DNA of 64,000 nt. It comes from Nostoc sp. ATCC 43529. GTDB taxonomy: Bacteria > Cyanobacteriota > Cyanobacteriia > Cyanobacteriales > Nostocaceae. The notes beneath the pieces were generated by a model. It had not been told where the DNA came from, did not search any database, and saw only the letters and a list, made by a program, of their open reading frames with translations. A program made the position numbers and the translations under genes. The stretch is taken from contig LWTK01000046.1 of assembly GCA_003326205.1 (NCBI GenBank), positions 372,001 to 436,000 of the forward strand. The letters are read 5' to 3'. This document shows, in pieces, positions 50,621 to 59,494 of the stretch. How positions within the stretch are numbered: position 1 is the stretch's first letter; every line of letters starts with the position of its first letter.

Positions 50621-51625
50621 ATGATGAACCCCAAGACTTATAAAAAACTCGTTGTCAAACAGTTGAGCCGAGATTTTAGAGCCGCTGTCGATATTGTTGA
50701 AGCTGATTTTCCTATACCTGCTCCCAATGAGATTGTGGTGCGTAATCTGTATGCGGGAGTGAATGCTTCTGATGTCAATATTGCTGCCGGGGTATATTTT
50801 CTAAATACACTACCATTCGATGTCGGAGTTGAAGCTGCATCTGTTGTCGTTGCTCTTGGTGAAAATGTACAGCATCTCCACATAGGTGACCATGTTATTA
50901 CTTTTCAAATTGGAGGTGGGTATCGCGAGTATTTTGCGGTTGATGCTAGTCAAGTTATTCCTATTAAAGAAGCGACAACAGAAATACTGACTGTCGTGGC
51001 TAGTGGTATGGCTGCTGCTATTGGTTTAGAAGTTGTTGGAGAAATCAAAAGCAGCGATGTGGTATTGGTAACAGCCGCAGCAGGTGGTACGGGTAGTTAT
51101 GCTGTCCAACTCGCCTTGCTTGCAGGCGCTCATGTGATTGGAACATGCCGATCGCACTTCAAAGTTGAATTTCTCAAGCAGCTTGGCTGTCATCGAGCGA
51201 TCGATTACTCTCAAGAAAATCTTGATGAAGTTCTCAAAAAAGAATATCCCCAAGGCATTGACTTAGTTTATGAATGCGTTGGCAGTCAGTTATTTGATAT
51301 ATGTGTTGATAACCTAGCACGGCGCGGCAGACTAGTTATCGCTGGATATATTTCTGAATACTTATCATCAGAACTAGAGTTAGTCAACCGTCCGAGAATA
51401 TACAACAAATTACTATGGAAATCAGCGTCACTACGCGGTTTTCTGTTTACTGACTATTTAGAATATCTACAAGAGAAACAGTCTCGATTGATGGAATTAG
51501 TATCAACAGGTAAAATTAAGCCTGCTGTTGATTCAACAGAATTCAGAGGAATAGAATCTATTGTTGACGCTGTAGAATATTTATATAGCGGTCAAAATTG
51601 CGGTAAAGTAATTGTTCGTTTTTAA
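50621..51625 (+). CDS. Zinc-independent medium-chain (quinone oxidoreductase-type) reductase
   Basis: 334 residues from ATG 50621 (an earlier TTG 50612 has no ribosome site; TTGGAA precedes the ATG). GroES-like domain with NLYAGVNASDVNIAAGVYF and FDVGVEAASVVVALGENVQ, then the Rossmann domain AAAGGTGSYAVQLALLAGAH, GCHRAIDYSQENLDEV and YECVGSQLFDICV. Zn ligands of classical alcohol dehydrogenase are absent. Closest by pattern to ZADH2/prostaglandin-reductase-3-like NADPH enone reductases. Role here unknown. Confidence 0.85.
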   Translation: MMNPKTYKKLVVKQLSRDFRAAVDIVEADFPIPAPNEIVVRNLYAGVNASDVNIAAGVYFLNTLPFDVGVEAASVVVALGENVQHLHIGDHVITFQIGGGYREYFAVDASQVIPIKEATTEILTVVASGMAAAIGLEVVGEIKSSDVVLVTAAAGGTGSYAVQLALLAGAHVIGTCRSHFKVEFLKQLGCHRAIDYSQENLDEVLKKEYPQGIDLVYECVGSQLFDICVDNLARRGRLVIAGYISEYLSSELELVNRPRIYNKLLWKSASLRGFLFTDYLEYLQEKQSRLMELVSTGKIKPAVDSTEFRGIESIVDAVEYLYSGQNCGKVIVRF

Positions 51626-51639
51626 CAAAAATAATCAGG

Positions 51640-51712
51640 TTGTTGAATGTTAACTGTTGACAGCTGACAGTTAACATTCCTTCTGCCTCCTGCCTCCTGC
51701 CCTCTGCCTTTC
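51640..51712. repeat. STRR tract after the reductase gene
   Basis: gttaactgttgacagctgac and ctgcctcctgcctcctgccc units. Similar gttaactgtcaactgtcaac text is at 57960-57985. Confidence 0.5.
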
Positions 51713-51724
51713 TTGGTAAATTTT

Positions 51725-51952
51725 TTAACGATTTGTCCTGGCAAAGGTATTACATTGTTGAGTATCACCAGTCTGAATACCTCGCTGAAACCAGCTAACC
51801 CGTTGAGATGAAGTACCGTGTGTAAAAGATTCAGGTACGGCATAGCCTCTGGCTTGTTCTTGTAAGCGATCGTCTGAAATTCCTAGTAAATTTTGGACGT
51901 GATGCCCAACTTCATGAACAATCACATATGCTTGAGCAAAATCTCCAGGTGC
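51725..51952 (-). pseudogene. C-terminal remnant of a YpfJ-type neutral zinc metallopeptidase
   Basis: Open from 51952 with text APGDFAQAYVIVHEVGHHVQ, NLLGISDD, then VSWFQRGIQTGDTQQCNTFA and stop at 51725. HEVGH is the zinc motif of the YpfJ/KPN-type peptidases, and the C-terminal end looks complete. A stop codon and then a dispersed repeat (51953-52015) replace the first about 200 residues and the middle part is also shortened. Confidence 0.65.
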
Positions 51953-52015
51953 TTAAGGGGGATCGAAAACGTTTTGTTACCGACACCAAGACTTTTCAAG
52001 CATCCTCTTAACTAT
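51953..52015 (-). repeat. Dispersed repeat truncating the metallopeptidase remnant
   Basis: agggggatcgaaaacg, ttttgttaccgacacc, gacttttcaagcatcctctt. Matches the end of the repeat at 32240-32300. The rest of the gap to 52274 has a HIP1 site and no gene. Confidence 0.55.
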
Positions 52016-52274
52016 GCTAGAAAATGTAATTAATCTCAGCTATCAATTTCGTCTACCTACGGGCAAAGTGGCAATAAAGCAGAGTAAACCTTTAGGAAGA
52101 TTATGAAGATATGATTGGTAATAAGTAAACAAAAAAGTTTTTTATCAACAGCGATCGCCTAACGAAATATTATTTTTAGACTTAGTTTTGAGCAAAAAGT
52201 GTAGTTAAATGCTATCTTGGGCATACTAAGGAGGAATTTAGGCAATCTTTTGAGCTACTCATCCCTAATGTAGG

Positions 52275-54230
52275 ATGAAATGCCTAGAAGAAAGTCAGTA
52301 CCTTGCAGGATTAAGCAAGATGGTGTTTTTTGACATTCTTCCCCAACAATCTTCTCAGGCTTTTCTGTGGAGTATTCTTAACAGTATTACAGATCCGATC
52401 TTTGTCAAAGACAGACAACACAGTTGGGTGTTTGTCAATGATGCATTGTGTCAGTTTATCGGATATGAACGTGCAAAACTAATTGGTAAGTCCGATTATG
52501 ATTTCTTCTGCAAAACAGAAGCTGATGTTTTTTGGGAACGAGATGAACTGTTATTCACCACAGGCGCCACTGATGAACATGAGGAATTAATCACAAATTC
52601 CCAAGGTGAAACTCAGATTATTTCTACTAAGAAAAGCCTATTATCTGATGAGGCTGATAATTTATTTATAGTAGGTTTAATTCGGCTGATTGGTTCCAAA
52701 AATAAAATTGAAACTGCTTTGCTACGTCAAACAGTAAATAAGTTGGAGCAGGAAATCTATGAACGCCAAGAAACAGAGAAACGTTTTTGCAGACATAGTA
52801 CTGCTCTACAGCGTCTTGTCCAAAGTGAAAAACTACAACACTATGATTTTCAAATTGCGATCGAGTATATAACGGAAGTGGCTAGTTTGGGTCTTGATGT
52901 CGAACGCGTAAGCGTTTGGTTGTATACAGAAAAATGTTTGGGAATTCAATGTGTTGACTTATATCAACGTGAGAAGAATTGCCACAGTCATGGTTTGGAA
53001 TTATTTGTCCGCGACTTTCCCAACTATTTTCAAGCTCTCAAAGAAGAACAAGTAATTGCAGTTTCTGATGTTCATACCGATCCCCGTACTTCAGAGTTTT
53101 CTGCAACTTATACAACTCCACTGGGAATTACCTCAATGCTAGATGCTAGGATTTGGTCGAGAGGACAGGTGATTGGTGTAGTTTGTTGCGAACATTTGGG
53201 AATTGGGCGTCAATGGACATTGGAAGAAGAAAGTTTTATTAGCTCGATTAGTGATTTCGTGCGACTGGTAATTGAATCGCGCGATCGCAAAATCGCTGAA
53301 GAAGCACTGCGACAATCAGAAATGCAGTTAAGACAACAAACTCAACAATTAGAAGAGGCGCTCAAGGAATTACAACGCACTCAAGCGCAAATGCTTCAAA
53401 GCGAAAAAATGTCTTCTCTGGGACAATTGGTAGCTGGTGTTGCTCACGAAATCAATAATCCAGTTAATTTCATCTATGGCAACATTGCACCTGCTCATGA
53501 TTACATTCACAACTTACTAAACCTGATTAACCTCTATCAAGAATACTACCCTTATCCAGTTCCAGTTATTCAATCAGAAATTGCGGCGATCGACCTAGAA
53601 TTTTTGATGACAGATTTACCTAAGCTACTATCTTCCATAAAAATCGGAGCAGAACGCATTCAGCAAATTGTCCTTTCTCTGCGAAATTTTTCTCGTCTAG
53701 ATGAAGCTGAATATAAGGCAGTTGATATTCATGAAGGAATTGATAGTACGTTATTAATTTTAGATAATCGTCTTAAAGCTAGACCAGATCGCTCAGGAAT
53801 TGAGGTTATTAAAGAATATGAAAAGCTACCTTTAGTTGAGTGTTATGTAGGTCAACTAAATCAAGTATTTATGAATATTTTAAGTAATGCTATTGATGCC
53901 TTAGAAGAACGCGATCAACAACGAAGTAAACAGGAAATTAAAGAATATCCTAGTAATATTCATATTCGTACAAAAATAATTAATAATAATCAGATTGCTA
54001 TTCAAATTGCCGACAATGGTTTAGGGATATCAGAAAAAATCAAACAACGTATTTTTGACCCATTCTTCACTACGAAACCAATTGGTAAAGGCACAGGAAT
54101 GGGTATGTCAATTAGTTATCAAATTATCACAAAAAATCATCATGGAACCCTTGAATGCATTTCATCTCCAGGCCAGGGTGCAGCTTTTGTGATTGTCATT
54201 CCTTTAAAACAACAGCAGTTTGTTAAGTAG
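52275..54230 (+). CDS. PAS-GAF sensor histidine kinase, soluble
   Basis: 651 residues, no transmembrane segment. PAS domain (residues about 30-140: LNSITDPIFVKDRQHSWVFV, ERAKLIGKSDYDFF), GAF domain (about 185-340: ASLGLDVERVSVWLYTE, TDPRTSEFSATYTTPLGITS), a coiled coil (345-378), then the kinase core with H-box LVAGVAHEINNPVNFIYGNI, N-box NILSNAIDALEER, G1 ADNGLGIS and G2 GKGTGMGMSISYQII. Start codon is ATG 52275; ATG 52320 (MVFFDILPQ) is possible. Orphan kinase; the partner is not adjacent. Confidence 0.93.
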   Translation: MKCLEESQYLAGLSKMVFFDILPQQSSQAFLWSILNSITDPIFVKDRQHSWVFVNDALCQFIGYERAKLIGKSDYDFFCKTEADVFWERDELLFTTGATDEHEELITNSQGETQIISTKKSLLSDEADNLFIVGLIRLIGSKNKIETALLRQTVNKLEQEIYERQETEKRFCRHSTALQRLVQSEKLQHYDFQIAIEYITEVASLGLDVERVSVWLYTEKCLGIQCVDLYQREKNCHSHGLELFVRDFPNYFQALKEEQVIAVSDVHTDPRTSEFSATYTTPLGITSMLDARIWSRGQVIGVVCCEHLGIGRQWTLEEESFISSISDFVRLVIESRDRKIAEEALRQSEMQLRQQTQQLEEALKELQRTQAQMLQSEKMSSLGQLVAGVAHEINNPVNFIYGNIAPAHDYIHNLLNLINLYQEYYPYPVPVIQSEIAAIDLEFLMTDLPKLLSSIKIGAERIQQIVLSLRNFSRLDEAEYKAVDIHEGIDSTLLILDNRLKARPDRSGIEVIKEYEKLPLVECYVGQLNQVFMNILSNAIDALEERDQQRSKQEIKEYPSNIHIRTKIINNNQIAIQIADNGLGISEKIKQRIFDPFFTTKPIGKGTGMGMSISYQIITKNHHGTLECISSPGQGAAFVIVIPLKQQQFVK

Positions 54231-54361
54231 AAAGGCTGGGATAAGGGACTTTATAAAAAATATTCCATTGTCTTGAAGTAGGGGGGCAGGGAGTTCTTAG
54301 CTGGGGGGAGAGAAAGTCGTTTTGAAGGAGCGAAATTGAATAATTTATTTTCTGGAGTTCC

Positions 54362-54496
54362 CTAAATTATCAGACCAGCGATCGCAATTATAATCGCCGG
54401 TAGAATTTGATTACTCAGTAACATACTCAGACAAATTAAAGCAGCAAACCCTATAAGCAACCACTGAATCAGTGTTAGAACTATTTTCATCAGCAT
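54362..54496 (-). CDS. Possible small membrane protein
   Basis: 44 codons (MLMKIVLTLIQWLLIGFAAL, ICLSMLLSNQILPAIIIAIA, GLII). One to two hydrophobic helices with a Lys at the N-terminus. Weak ribosome site. Lies alone in the 720-bp gap between the PAS-GAF kinase and the ParA-like gene. No family known to me. Confidence 0.4.
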   Translation of the reverse strand: MLMKIVLTLIQWLLIGFAALICLSMLLSNQILPAIIIAIAGLII

Positions 54497-54953
54497 ATTT
54501 CAATTAAAATTTCAGCCTATGTAGACATAAAACTAACCCTGTTTACAGATGAAAACTTACACTTTGGGATTTCTGTGATGAAATCTTGTAATTGTCAGCC
54601 TGCGGCTGGCTCATTGCGATCGCGTTTTCTGCACAAGGTCTAGTTTTCAGTTTTCCCTGTGCATTGCTTTTTCTAACAACTTGCTCGTAAGATCCACGAG
54701 TATCCATCGCTGTAGCTGGTATTGGCTAAACAATCCCTTGACTGATACTTAGCGCCAGCGAAGCAGAAACAGGGGTAGTTGAGTTTTTAATAACGTGATA
54801 TTATTACGTCGCAATTGCCTTCAAAATTGCGTAGCTTGCTTCCCGCTTAGGGGTAAATTGCGAATCGTTCGGTCAAATCTGGTAAAGAGTGCGGTATTGT
54901 TCCCATTGTTGAGCGAAAATCAATACTGGGTTTAAAGATAAAGGAGTGCAGCT
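54497..54953. other. Gene-free stretch before the ParA-like gene
   Basis: About 460 bp with repeat-like text (aattgcgtagcttgcttcccg at 54829-54849, related to 43285-43300) and no gene. Promoter of the NAD-salvage cluster is expected here. Confidence 0.4.
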
Positions 54954-55658
54954 ATGCCAACAATTCATTTGATAGATGGGGAAAAGGGAGGAGTAGGTAA
55001 GTCTTTAGTCGCTAGAACAATGATTCAGTATTGTCTGGATAAAAATATGCCCTTTGTACCAGTAGAAACCGATAGGTCAAATCCAGATGTAGCTGGGGTA
55101 TATAAGGGAATATGTCAGTATGCAGTCTTTACCGAAGATGAGAGGCAAGCTGATAAGGCAGATAGAATCTTTGAGATCGCAATGAATAAGACAGTGATTG
55201 CTAATCTAGCCGCACAATCTCATAGGGCAGTCAAAGAATGGATTGAGAAGAATCAGTTAATTGAACTGGGAGAATCACAAGGGGTATATTTTTGTAAGTG
55301 GTTTGTGTCAACAGGCGGATATGACAGCTTAAATCTATTTAAGCAATCTGTTAATAGCTACGGTGGCAAAGTTCCTCATGTATTGGTAAGAAATTTAGGC
55401 TTATGCGATGACTGGGAACACGTAAATTCTGATGTGACAATACAAGAGGTAGTAAAAAAATATAATATTAAGGCTATAGATTTTCCGAAACTTGCATATA
55501 AAGAAAGAAATATTATAGACCAGCACAGATTAACATTTGCAGATGCAAGGCAGTACAAAGAATTTGGCATAATTAGCAAACAAAGAGTGGTGAATTTTCT
55601 CAAGCTTGCCTATGCTGCTTTTGAAACAGTTGGTATATGGTATGAAGAAGTTAAATAA
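54954..55658 (+). CDS. ParA/MinD-like P-loop ATPase of unknown role
   Basis: 234 residues. Deviant Walker A motif GEKGGVGKSLVARTMIQYC at residues 9-27, with the signature lysine in KGGVGKS, then FVPVETDRSNPDVAGVY as switch-like Asp motif. ParA- or mobilisation-type (MobD-like) nucleotide-binding proteins share this start; the C-terminal 120 residues (SLNLFKQSVNSYGGKVPHVL, AYKERNIIDQHRL) match no motif known to me. No ParB partner or replication gene adjoins it. No HIP1 site occurs inside the gene. It lies 64 bp before the NadR-like gene on the same strand. Confidence 0.7.
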   Translation: MPTIHLIDGEKGGVGKSLVARTMIQYCLDKNMPFVPVETDRSNPDVAGVYKGICQYAVFTEDERQADKADRIFEIAMNKTVIANLAAQSHRAVKEWIEKNQLIELGESQGVYFCKWFVSTGGYDSLNLFKQSVNSYGGKVPHVLVRNLGLCDDWEHVNSDVTIQEVVKKYNIKAIDFPKLAYKERNIIDQHRLTFADARQYKEFGIISKQRVVNFLKLAYAAFETVGIWYEEVK

Positions 55659-55722
55659 CGCTAGAAATTAAGGCTAAGTTATCACTGTTTTCTAGCTCTA
55701 ACTTTTGGATAAAGTCGAGCTT

Positions 55723-56727
55723 ATGGCTGGTAATTGTGGACTCACATTAGGTAAGTATGCTCCTCTCCACAGAGGACACCAATTTGTGATTGAGACGGCT
55801 TTAGCAGAGATGGATGAAGTGGTAGTGATAATTTATGATTGTCCAGAAGTGACTGCCATTCCTTTAATAGTTAGGGCTAACTGGCTGCGAAAACTTTATC
55901 CCACAATTGAGGTCATTGAGGCGTGGGACGGGCCAACAGAAATTGGTGATACGCCTGAGATTAAGAAAAAGCACGAAGAATATATCCTTAAAAAATTAGA
56001 ATCAAAAAGAATTACGCATTTTTACTGTAGTGAATTTTATGGCGAACACGTAAGCCAAGCATTGGGATCAATTAATCGACTTGTAGATAGCGATCGCAAA
56101 ACCTTCTCCGTCTCAGCAACCCAAGTGAGACAAGACCCTTATGCTTTTAGGCATTATTTACATCCTGATGTTTACCGCGATCTAATTACTAATGTTGTTT
56201 TTCTAGGCGCTCCCTCAACTGGTAAAACAACTATTGCATCCCAATTAGCAAAAGAGTACAAAACTGTATGGATGCCAGAATATGGGCGTGAATATTGGGA
56301 ACAACATCAAATCGAAAGACGACTTTCACTTTCTCAACTTGTGGAGATTGCCAAAGGACATTTAGAACGCGAAGAAACTTTACTGTTGCAAGCAAACCAA
56401 TACTTGTTTACAGATACTAACGCCCTAACGACCTATCAATTTTCTTTGTACTATCACAAAACTGTCGCTCCTGAGTTAGCACAACTAGCACATCAAGCCG
56501 TATCCCGCTATGATTTGGTATTTCTTTGCGATACAGACATACCCTATGATAATACTTGCGATCGCTCTGGAGAAGCAAATCGTAGGATATTTCAAAAACA
56601 GATTAAGAACGATTTGATTGTAAGAAAAATTCCTTTTTTTATTCTACAAGGTAATTTAAATACACGCATTAATTTTGTGAAAAACCTATTATCTCATTAT
56701 CAAAAATATCATAATTTAAGTAGGTAG
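55723..56727 (+). CDS. nadR: NadR-like bifunctional NMN adenylyltransferase/ribosylnicotinamide kinase
   Basis: 334 residues from ATG 55723 (TTG 55705 in frame, no ribosome site). Nucleotidyltransferase half: LTLGKYAPLHRGHQFVIETA with the H-x-G-H motif, and SVSATQVRQDPYAFRHYL with the ISxTxxR-like motif. Kinase half: VVFLGAPSTGKTTIASQLAK Walker A, PEYGREYWE, FTDTNALTTYQF. There is no N-terminal helix-turn-helix repressor domain, unlike enteric NadR. It makes NAD from ribosylnicotinamide. pnuC follows after a hairpin element, giving an uptake-salvage pair. Confidence 0.9.
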   Translation: MAGNCGLTLGKYAPLHRGHQFVIETALAEMDEVVVIIYDCPEVTAIPLIVRANWLRKLYPTIEVIEAWDGPTEIGDTPEIKKKHEEYILKKLESKRITHFYCSEFYGEHVSQALGSINRLVDSDRKTFSVSATQVRQDPYAFRHYLHPDVYRDLITNVVFLGAPSTGKTTIASQLAKEYKTVWMPEYGREYWEQHQIERRLSLSQLVEIAKGHLEREETLLLQANQYLFTDTNALTTYQFSLYYHKTVAPELAQLAHQAVSRYDLVFLCDTDIPYDNTCDRSGEANRRIFQKQIKNDLIVRKIPFFILQGNLNTRINFVKNLLSHYQKYHNLSR

Positions 56728-56755
56728 ACATAATTAAATGTAAAATTGGAGCTTT

Positions 56756-56819
56756 GTTCGTAGTAAGCGATTTATCGCTCTTAACAGACGTTTTAAGGGA
56801 TAAAGCCCATACTACGAAC
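56756..56819. repeat. Three-way-junction hairpin element related to MITE family A
   Basis: Outer arms GTTCGTAGTA (56756-56765) and TACTACGAAC (56810-56819) enclose AGCGATTTATCGCT and GGGATAAAGCCC hairpins. The GTTCGTAGTAAG arms are those of the MITE-like core, but CTAGTGG terminal repeats are absent; the surrounding AATTAAA/TTTAATT may be its own ends. Lies between nadR and pnuC. Confidence 0.65.
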
Positions 56820-56972
56820 TTTAGTTTAATTGAGTCCTTCTACTTATTAGATTTATTTATAAAAATATAGCAATTGCCAGCTAGCTTAAGGCATAAACTA
56901 ATCGTATAACTTAGACCTCAACAGACTTTTGCCAACCTGTTGCCCCAACCCTGTTCCTTGCTATAACTTAAT

Positions 56973-57635
56973 ATGCTTGAGTTTTGGAGTGTTAATAATA
57001 TTGCCTTCCAAGTTGTGGGTTATCCCATGAGTTATCTTGAACTCTTGGGAACTATTTTCTACTTATGGTCGGTATGGCTAATTTCTAAAAGGAAAATTCT
57101 CACTTGGCCTGTTGGGATAGTGAGCGTATTGCTGTACATGGTGCTTTTTTATCAAATTCGTTTATATTCAGATGCCATCGAGCAAATTTATTATTTAGGC
57201 GTTAGTATTTATGGCTGGTGGCGATGGAGTACACCAGAATCAGCTAGTGGCAAAAAAATATTAAATGTTAGATATAGTTCTCCACGCACAATCGTTTTGG
57301 CTGCTTCAATAACAATAGCCATTTCCTTTGTAATGGGAGCATTCATGAGTCAAATTCATACAATACTCCCAACACTATTTCCAGATAAAGCTTCTTTTCC
57401 CTACTTGGATGCACTCACAACAATTATGAGTTTTACCGCAATGTGGTTGATGGCGCAAAAGCGGATTGAAAGTTGGTATTACTGGATAGTAGTTGATATT
57501 ATTGGCATTTGGTTATATTACGTCAAAGAAGTTAAATTCATTGCTTTACTTTACGTAATATTGCTATTGATAGCAATTAACGGCTCAATATCTTGGCTTA
57601 AAACAACCTCCGCCTTCGTTGGAGGTTCGCGTTAA
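56973..57635 (+). CDS. pnuC: Nicotinamide riboside/NMN transporter
   Basis: 220 residues. About seven transmembrane helices. PnuC features: LELLGTIFYLWSVWLISKRK, LTWPVGIVSVLLYMVLFYQI, YSDAIEQIYYLGVSIYGWWR with the WxxW substrate-site pattern, and ESWYYWIVVDIIGIWLYYVK. Facilitates uptake of ribosylnicotinamide, trapped by the NadR kinase. The 3' end contains a CCTCCgccttcgttGGAGG hairpin (about 57606-57624), which may end transcription. Confidence 0.93.
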   Translation: MLEFWSVNNIAFQVVGYPMSYLELLGTIFYLWSVWLISKRKILTWPVGIVSVLLYMVLFYQIRLYSDAIEQIYYLGVSIYGWWRWSTPESASGKKILNVRYSSPRTIVLAASITIAISFVMGAFMSQIHTILPTLFPDKASFPYLDALTTIMSFTAMWLMAQKRIESWYYWIVVDIIGIWLYYVKEVKFIALLYVILLLIAINGSISWLKTTSAFVGGSR

Positions 57636-57800
57636 ATAAGAAAGAGATTCAGTCTACTGTGAGCATCCATCGCATCAGGAACTGACTCATCAAGTCGAAA
57701 ATTTATATCTAAAGGTAGATATTAGCTGCTTGACCTGGAGTCAGCTTAGTTTGACAATATCTGTATTTGTAAAGCTATTACGCTTTTAAATTGCACAGTC
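57636..57800. other. Spacer after pnuC
   Basis: No gene; leads into the MITE-like element at 57801. Together with it makes a 424-bp gene-free gap. Confidence 0.4.
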
Positions 57801-57944
57801 ATACCAATTCACGAAAAATATGATACAAATGCAAACCCTGAAACCTATGCTCAGTCTCACTTTGTTAATTTTTAATTTTGCGGAAAGTCTGAGCGGAGAT
57901 TTCCTTTGCTCAGAACTTTCCAAGAGGGAATTTTGAATTGGTAT
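57801..57944 (+). mobile_element. MITE-like element, family B
   Basis: 144 bp bounded by 11-bp inverted repeats ATACCAATTCA (57801-57811) and TGAATTGGTAT (57934-57944), with an internal imperfect hairpin GGAAAGTCTGAGC/GCTCAGAACTTTCC (about 57879-57922). No coding capacity. Only one full copy in the window. Confidence 0.5.
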
Positions 57945-58059
57945 CACTCATGCTGTTGACGGTTAACTGTCAACTGTCAACAACCAACACGAAAACATGT
58001 GCTGCGTTAAATACAAAGGCAGCTTACTGACTCAAAAGCCACTAACTTTTTAAAGCCGT

Positions 58060-58917
58060 ATGAGCAAAGTTTATTTGATTACCGGAACGTCAACCGGATT
58101 CGGCCGCGCCCTAGCAGAAGCAGTTTTGGAACGCGGCGACAAAGTTGTGTTGACGGCACGAAAACCCGAACAAGTTGCTCAATTGGCACAAGCAAACCAG
58201 GAGAATGCAATTGCTGTTCGGTTGGATGTAACCAACGCCCAAGAACGACAGGCAGTTGTTAAAGCCACACTGGAACGCTTTGGTCATATTGATGTTCTAG
58301 TCAATAATGCTGGACAAGGTTCTCTTGGTGCTTTGGAAGGATTTTCATCCGAGCAAATCAGAAAACAGTTTGAAGTTAACTGCTTCGGTGTTATTGAAAT
58401 GACACGCGAAGTATTGCCTGTGATGCGCCAGCAAAAATCTGGTCATATTGTGAATATTACCTCCATCGGCGGTTTGGCCTCAATGGGCGGATTTGCACTC
58501 TACTGCGCGACGAAGTTTGCAGTGGAAGGTTTTGCAGAAGGTTTGCGTGATGAAGTCAAACCACTCGGTATTAACGTGACAATTGTCGAGCCGGGGGCAT
58601 TTCGCACCAACTTCGCCGGAGATGCTAATATGCAGCCGGAAACGGAAATTGATGATTACAAACCGGCCATCGAGCCGATTAGACAATATCTCTACGGTGG
58701 CAATGGCAAACAGCCAGGCGATCCCAAAAAGGCGGCGTTGGCAATGATTCAAGCCATTGAATCGGAGAATCCGCCACTAAGATTGATGCTCGGTTCTGAC
58801 GCTTACGGTTTGTGGGAGCAAAAGCGGACTGCTGAACGTGAGGAATTTGAGTCTTGGCGAGAAATCGGAATTAATACTGCCTTTGAAGACGCGGTAGTTG
58901 CACCAATTGGTGGGTAA
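58060..58917 (+). CDS. Short-chain dehydrogenase/reductase
   Basis: 285 residues, classical SDR. Cofactor motif TGTSTGFGRALAEAVLERG, with LTARKPEQ suggesting NADP; DVTNAQE, VLVNNAGQGSLGAL, catalytic Ser in NITSIGGLASMGG, Tyr/Lys in YCATKFAVEGF, and PGAFRTNF after the active site. Substrate unknown. Ends PIGG; a short gap and repeat-rich region follow. Confidence 0.92.
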   Translation: MSKVYLITGTSTGFGRALAEAVLERGDKVVLTARKPEQVAQLAQANQENAIAVRLDVTNAQERQAVVKATLERFGHIDVLVNNAGQGSLGALEGFSSEQIRKQFEVNCFGVIEMTREVLPVMRQQKSGHIVNITSIGGLASMGGFALYCATKFAVEGFAEGLRDEVKPLGINVTIVEPGAFRTNFAGDANMQPETEIDDYKPAIEPIRQYLYGGNGKQPGDPKKAALAMIQAIESENPPLRLMLGSDAYGLWEQKRTAEREEFESWREIGINTAFEDAVVAPIGG

Positions 58918-59494
58918 AACGCGAATACATCTGCAAGTTGTGAATTCTTTGGCTTCTAGCAGGGAACAGGGTTGGGACAATAGACTTGTTCCCTGTTCCC
59001 TTTAAAACCAATATCATTTACGTTCTTCCATACCAAAGGTGTAGCGAAAAAGTGACTTCATCAGACTAGGAGATAGGCTATAAATTGCTTGCCTATCTAC
59101 GCAAATAATTTCAGTAACCTGAGTTCGGGATAAGCTCAAACGATGATTCTATCGTTGTCTCAAACTCCTATAGGACTTATGCAAAACGGCTCTCAAACTC
59201 TTATTCCTCTGTGACGCGCCAGTTGCTTCTCCTGTGGTCGCCGCTGCGCGAACAAGTCTCTTAACCGCAAGGGCGCACTGGCTTCTCTGCGCCTGGAGTG
59301 GTACCCTGCGGCAAGCCGCTGCGCGTCTACGATATTTCAGAACTTGTGCTGAAGTTAGCAGCAAAATCTTTTTAACCCGAATTGAGGTTCAGTAATCAAA
59401 TCGGATTCCTATATTAAAATTTAACTTACTCCGTATTAAGATTGAAACCTTTGATAGCAACACGAGCGAGAATCACCTTTAAGCGTAATATTTG
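58918..59494. other. Repeat-rich gene-free region
   Basis: About 580 bp. Holds the TATAGGACTTATGCAAAAC copy at 59169-59214, GC-rich cgccgctgcgcgaacaagtc and caagccgctgcgcgtctacg blocks (59230-59335), and no supported gene. Confidence 0.5.
59169..59214 (+). repeat. Dispersed repeat, family TATAGGACTTACG, copy 3
   Basis: tataggacttatgcaaaacg, then ctctcaaactcttattcctctgtg. Same block order as 1024-1094 and (inverted) 6229-6285. Confidence 0.6.
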
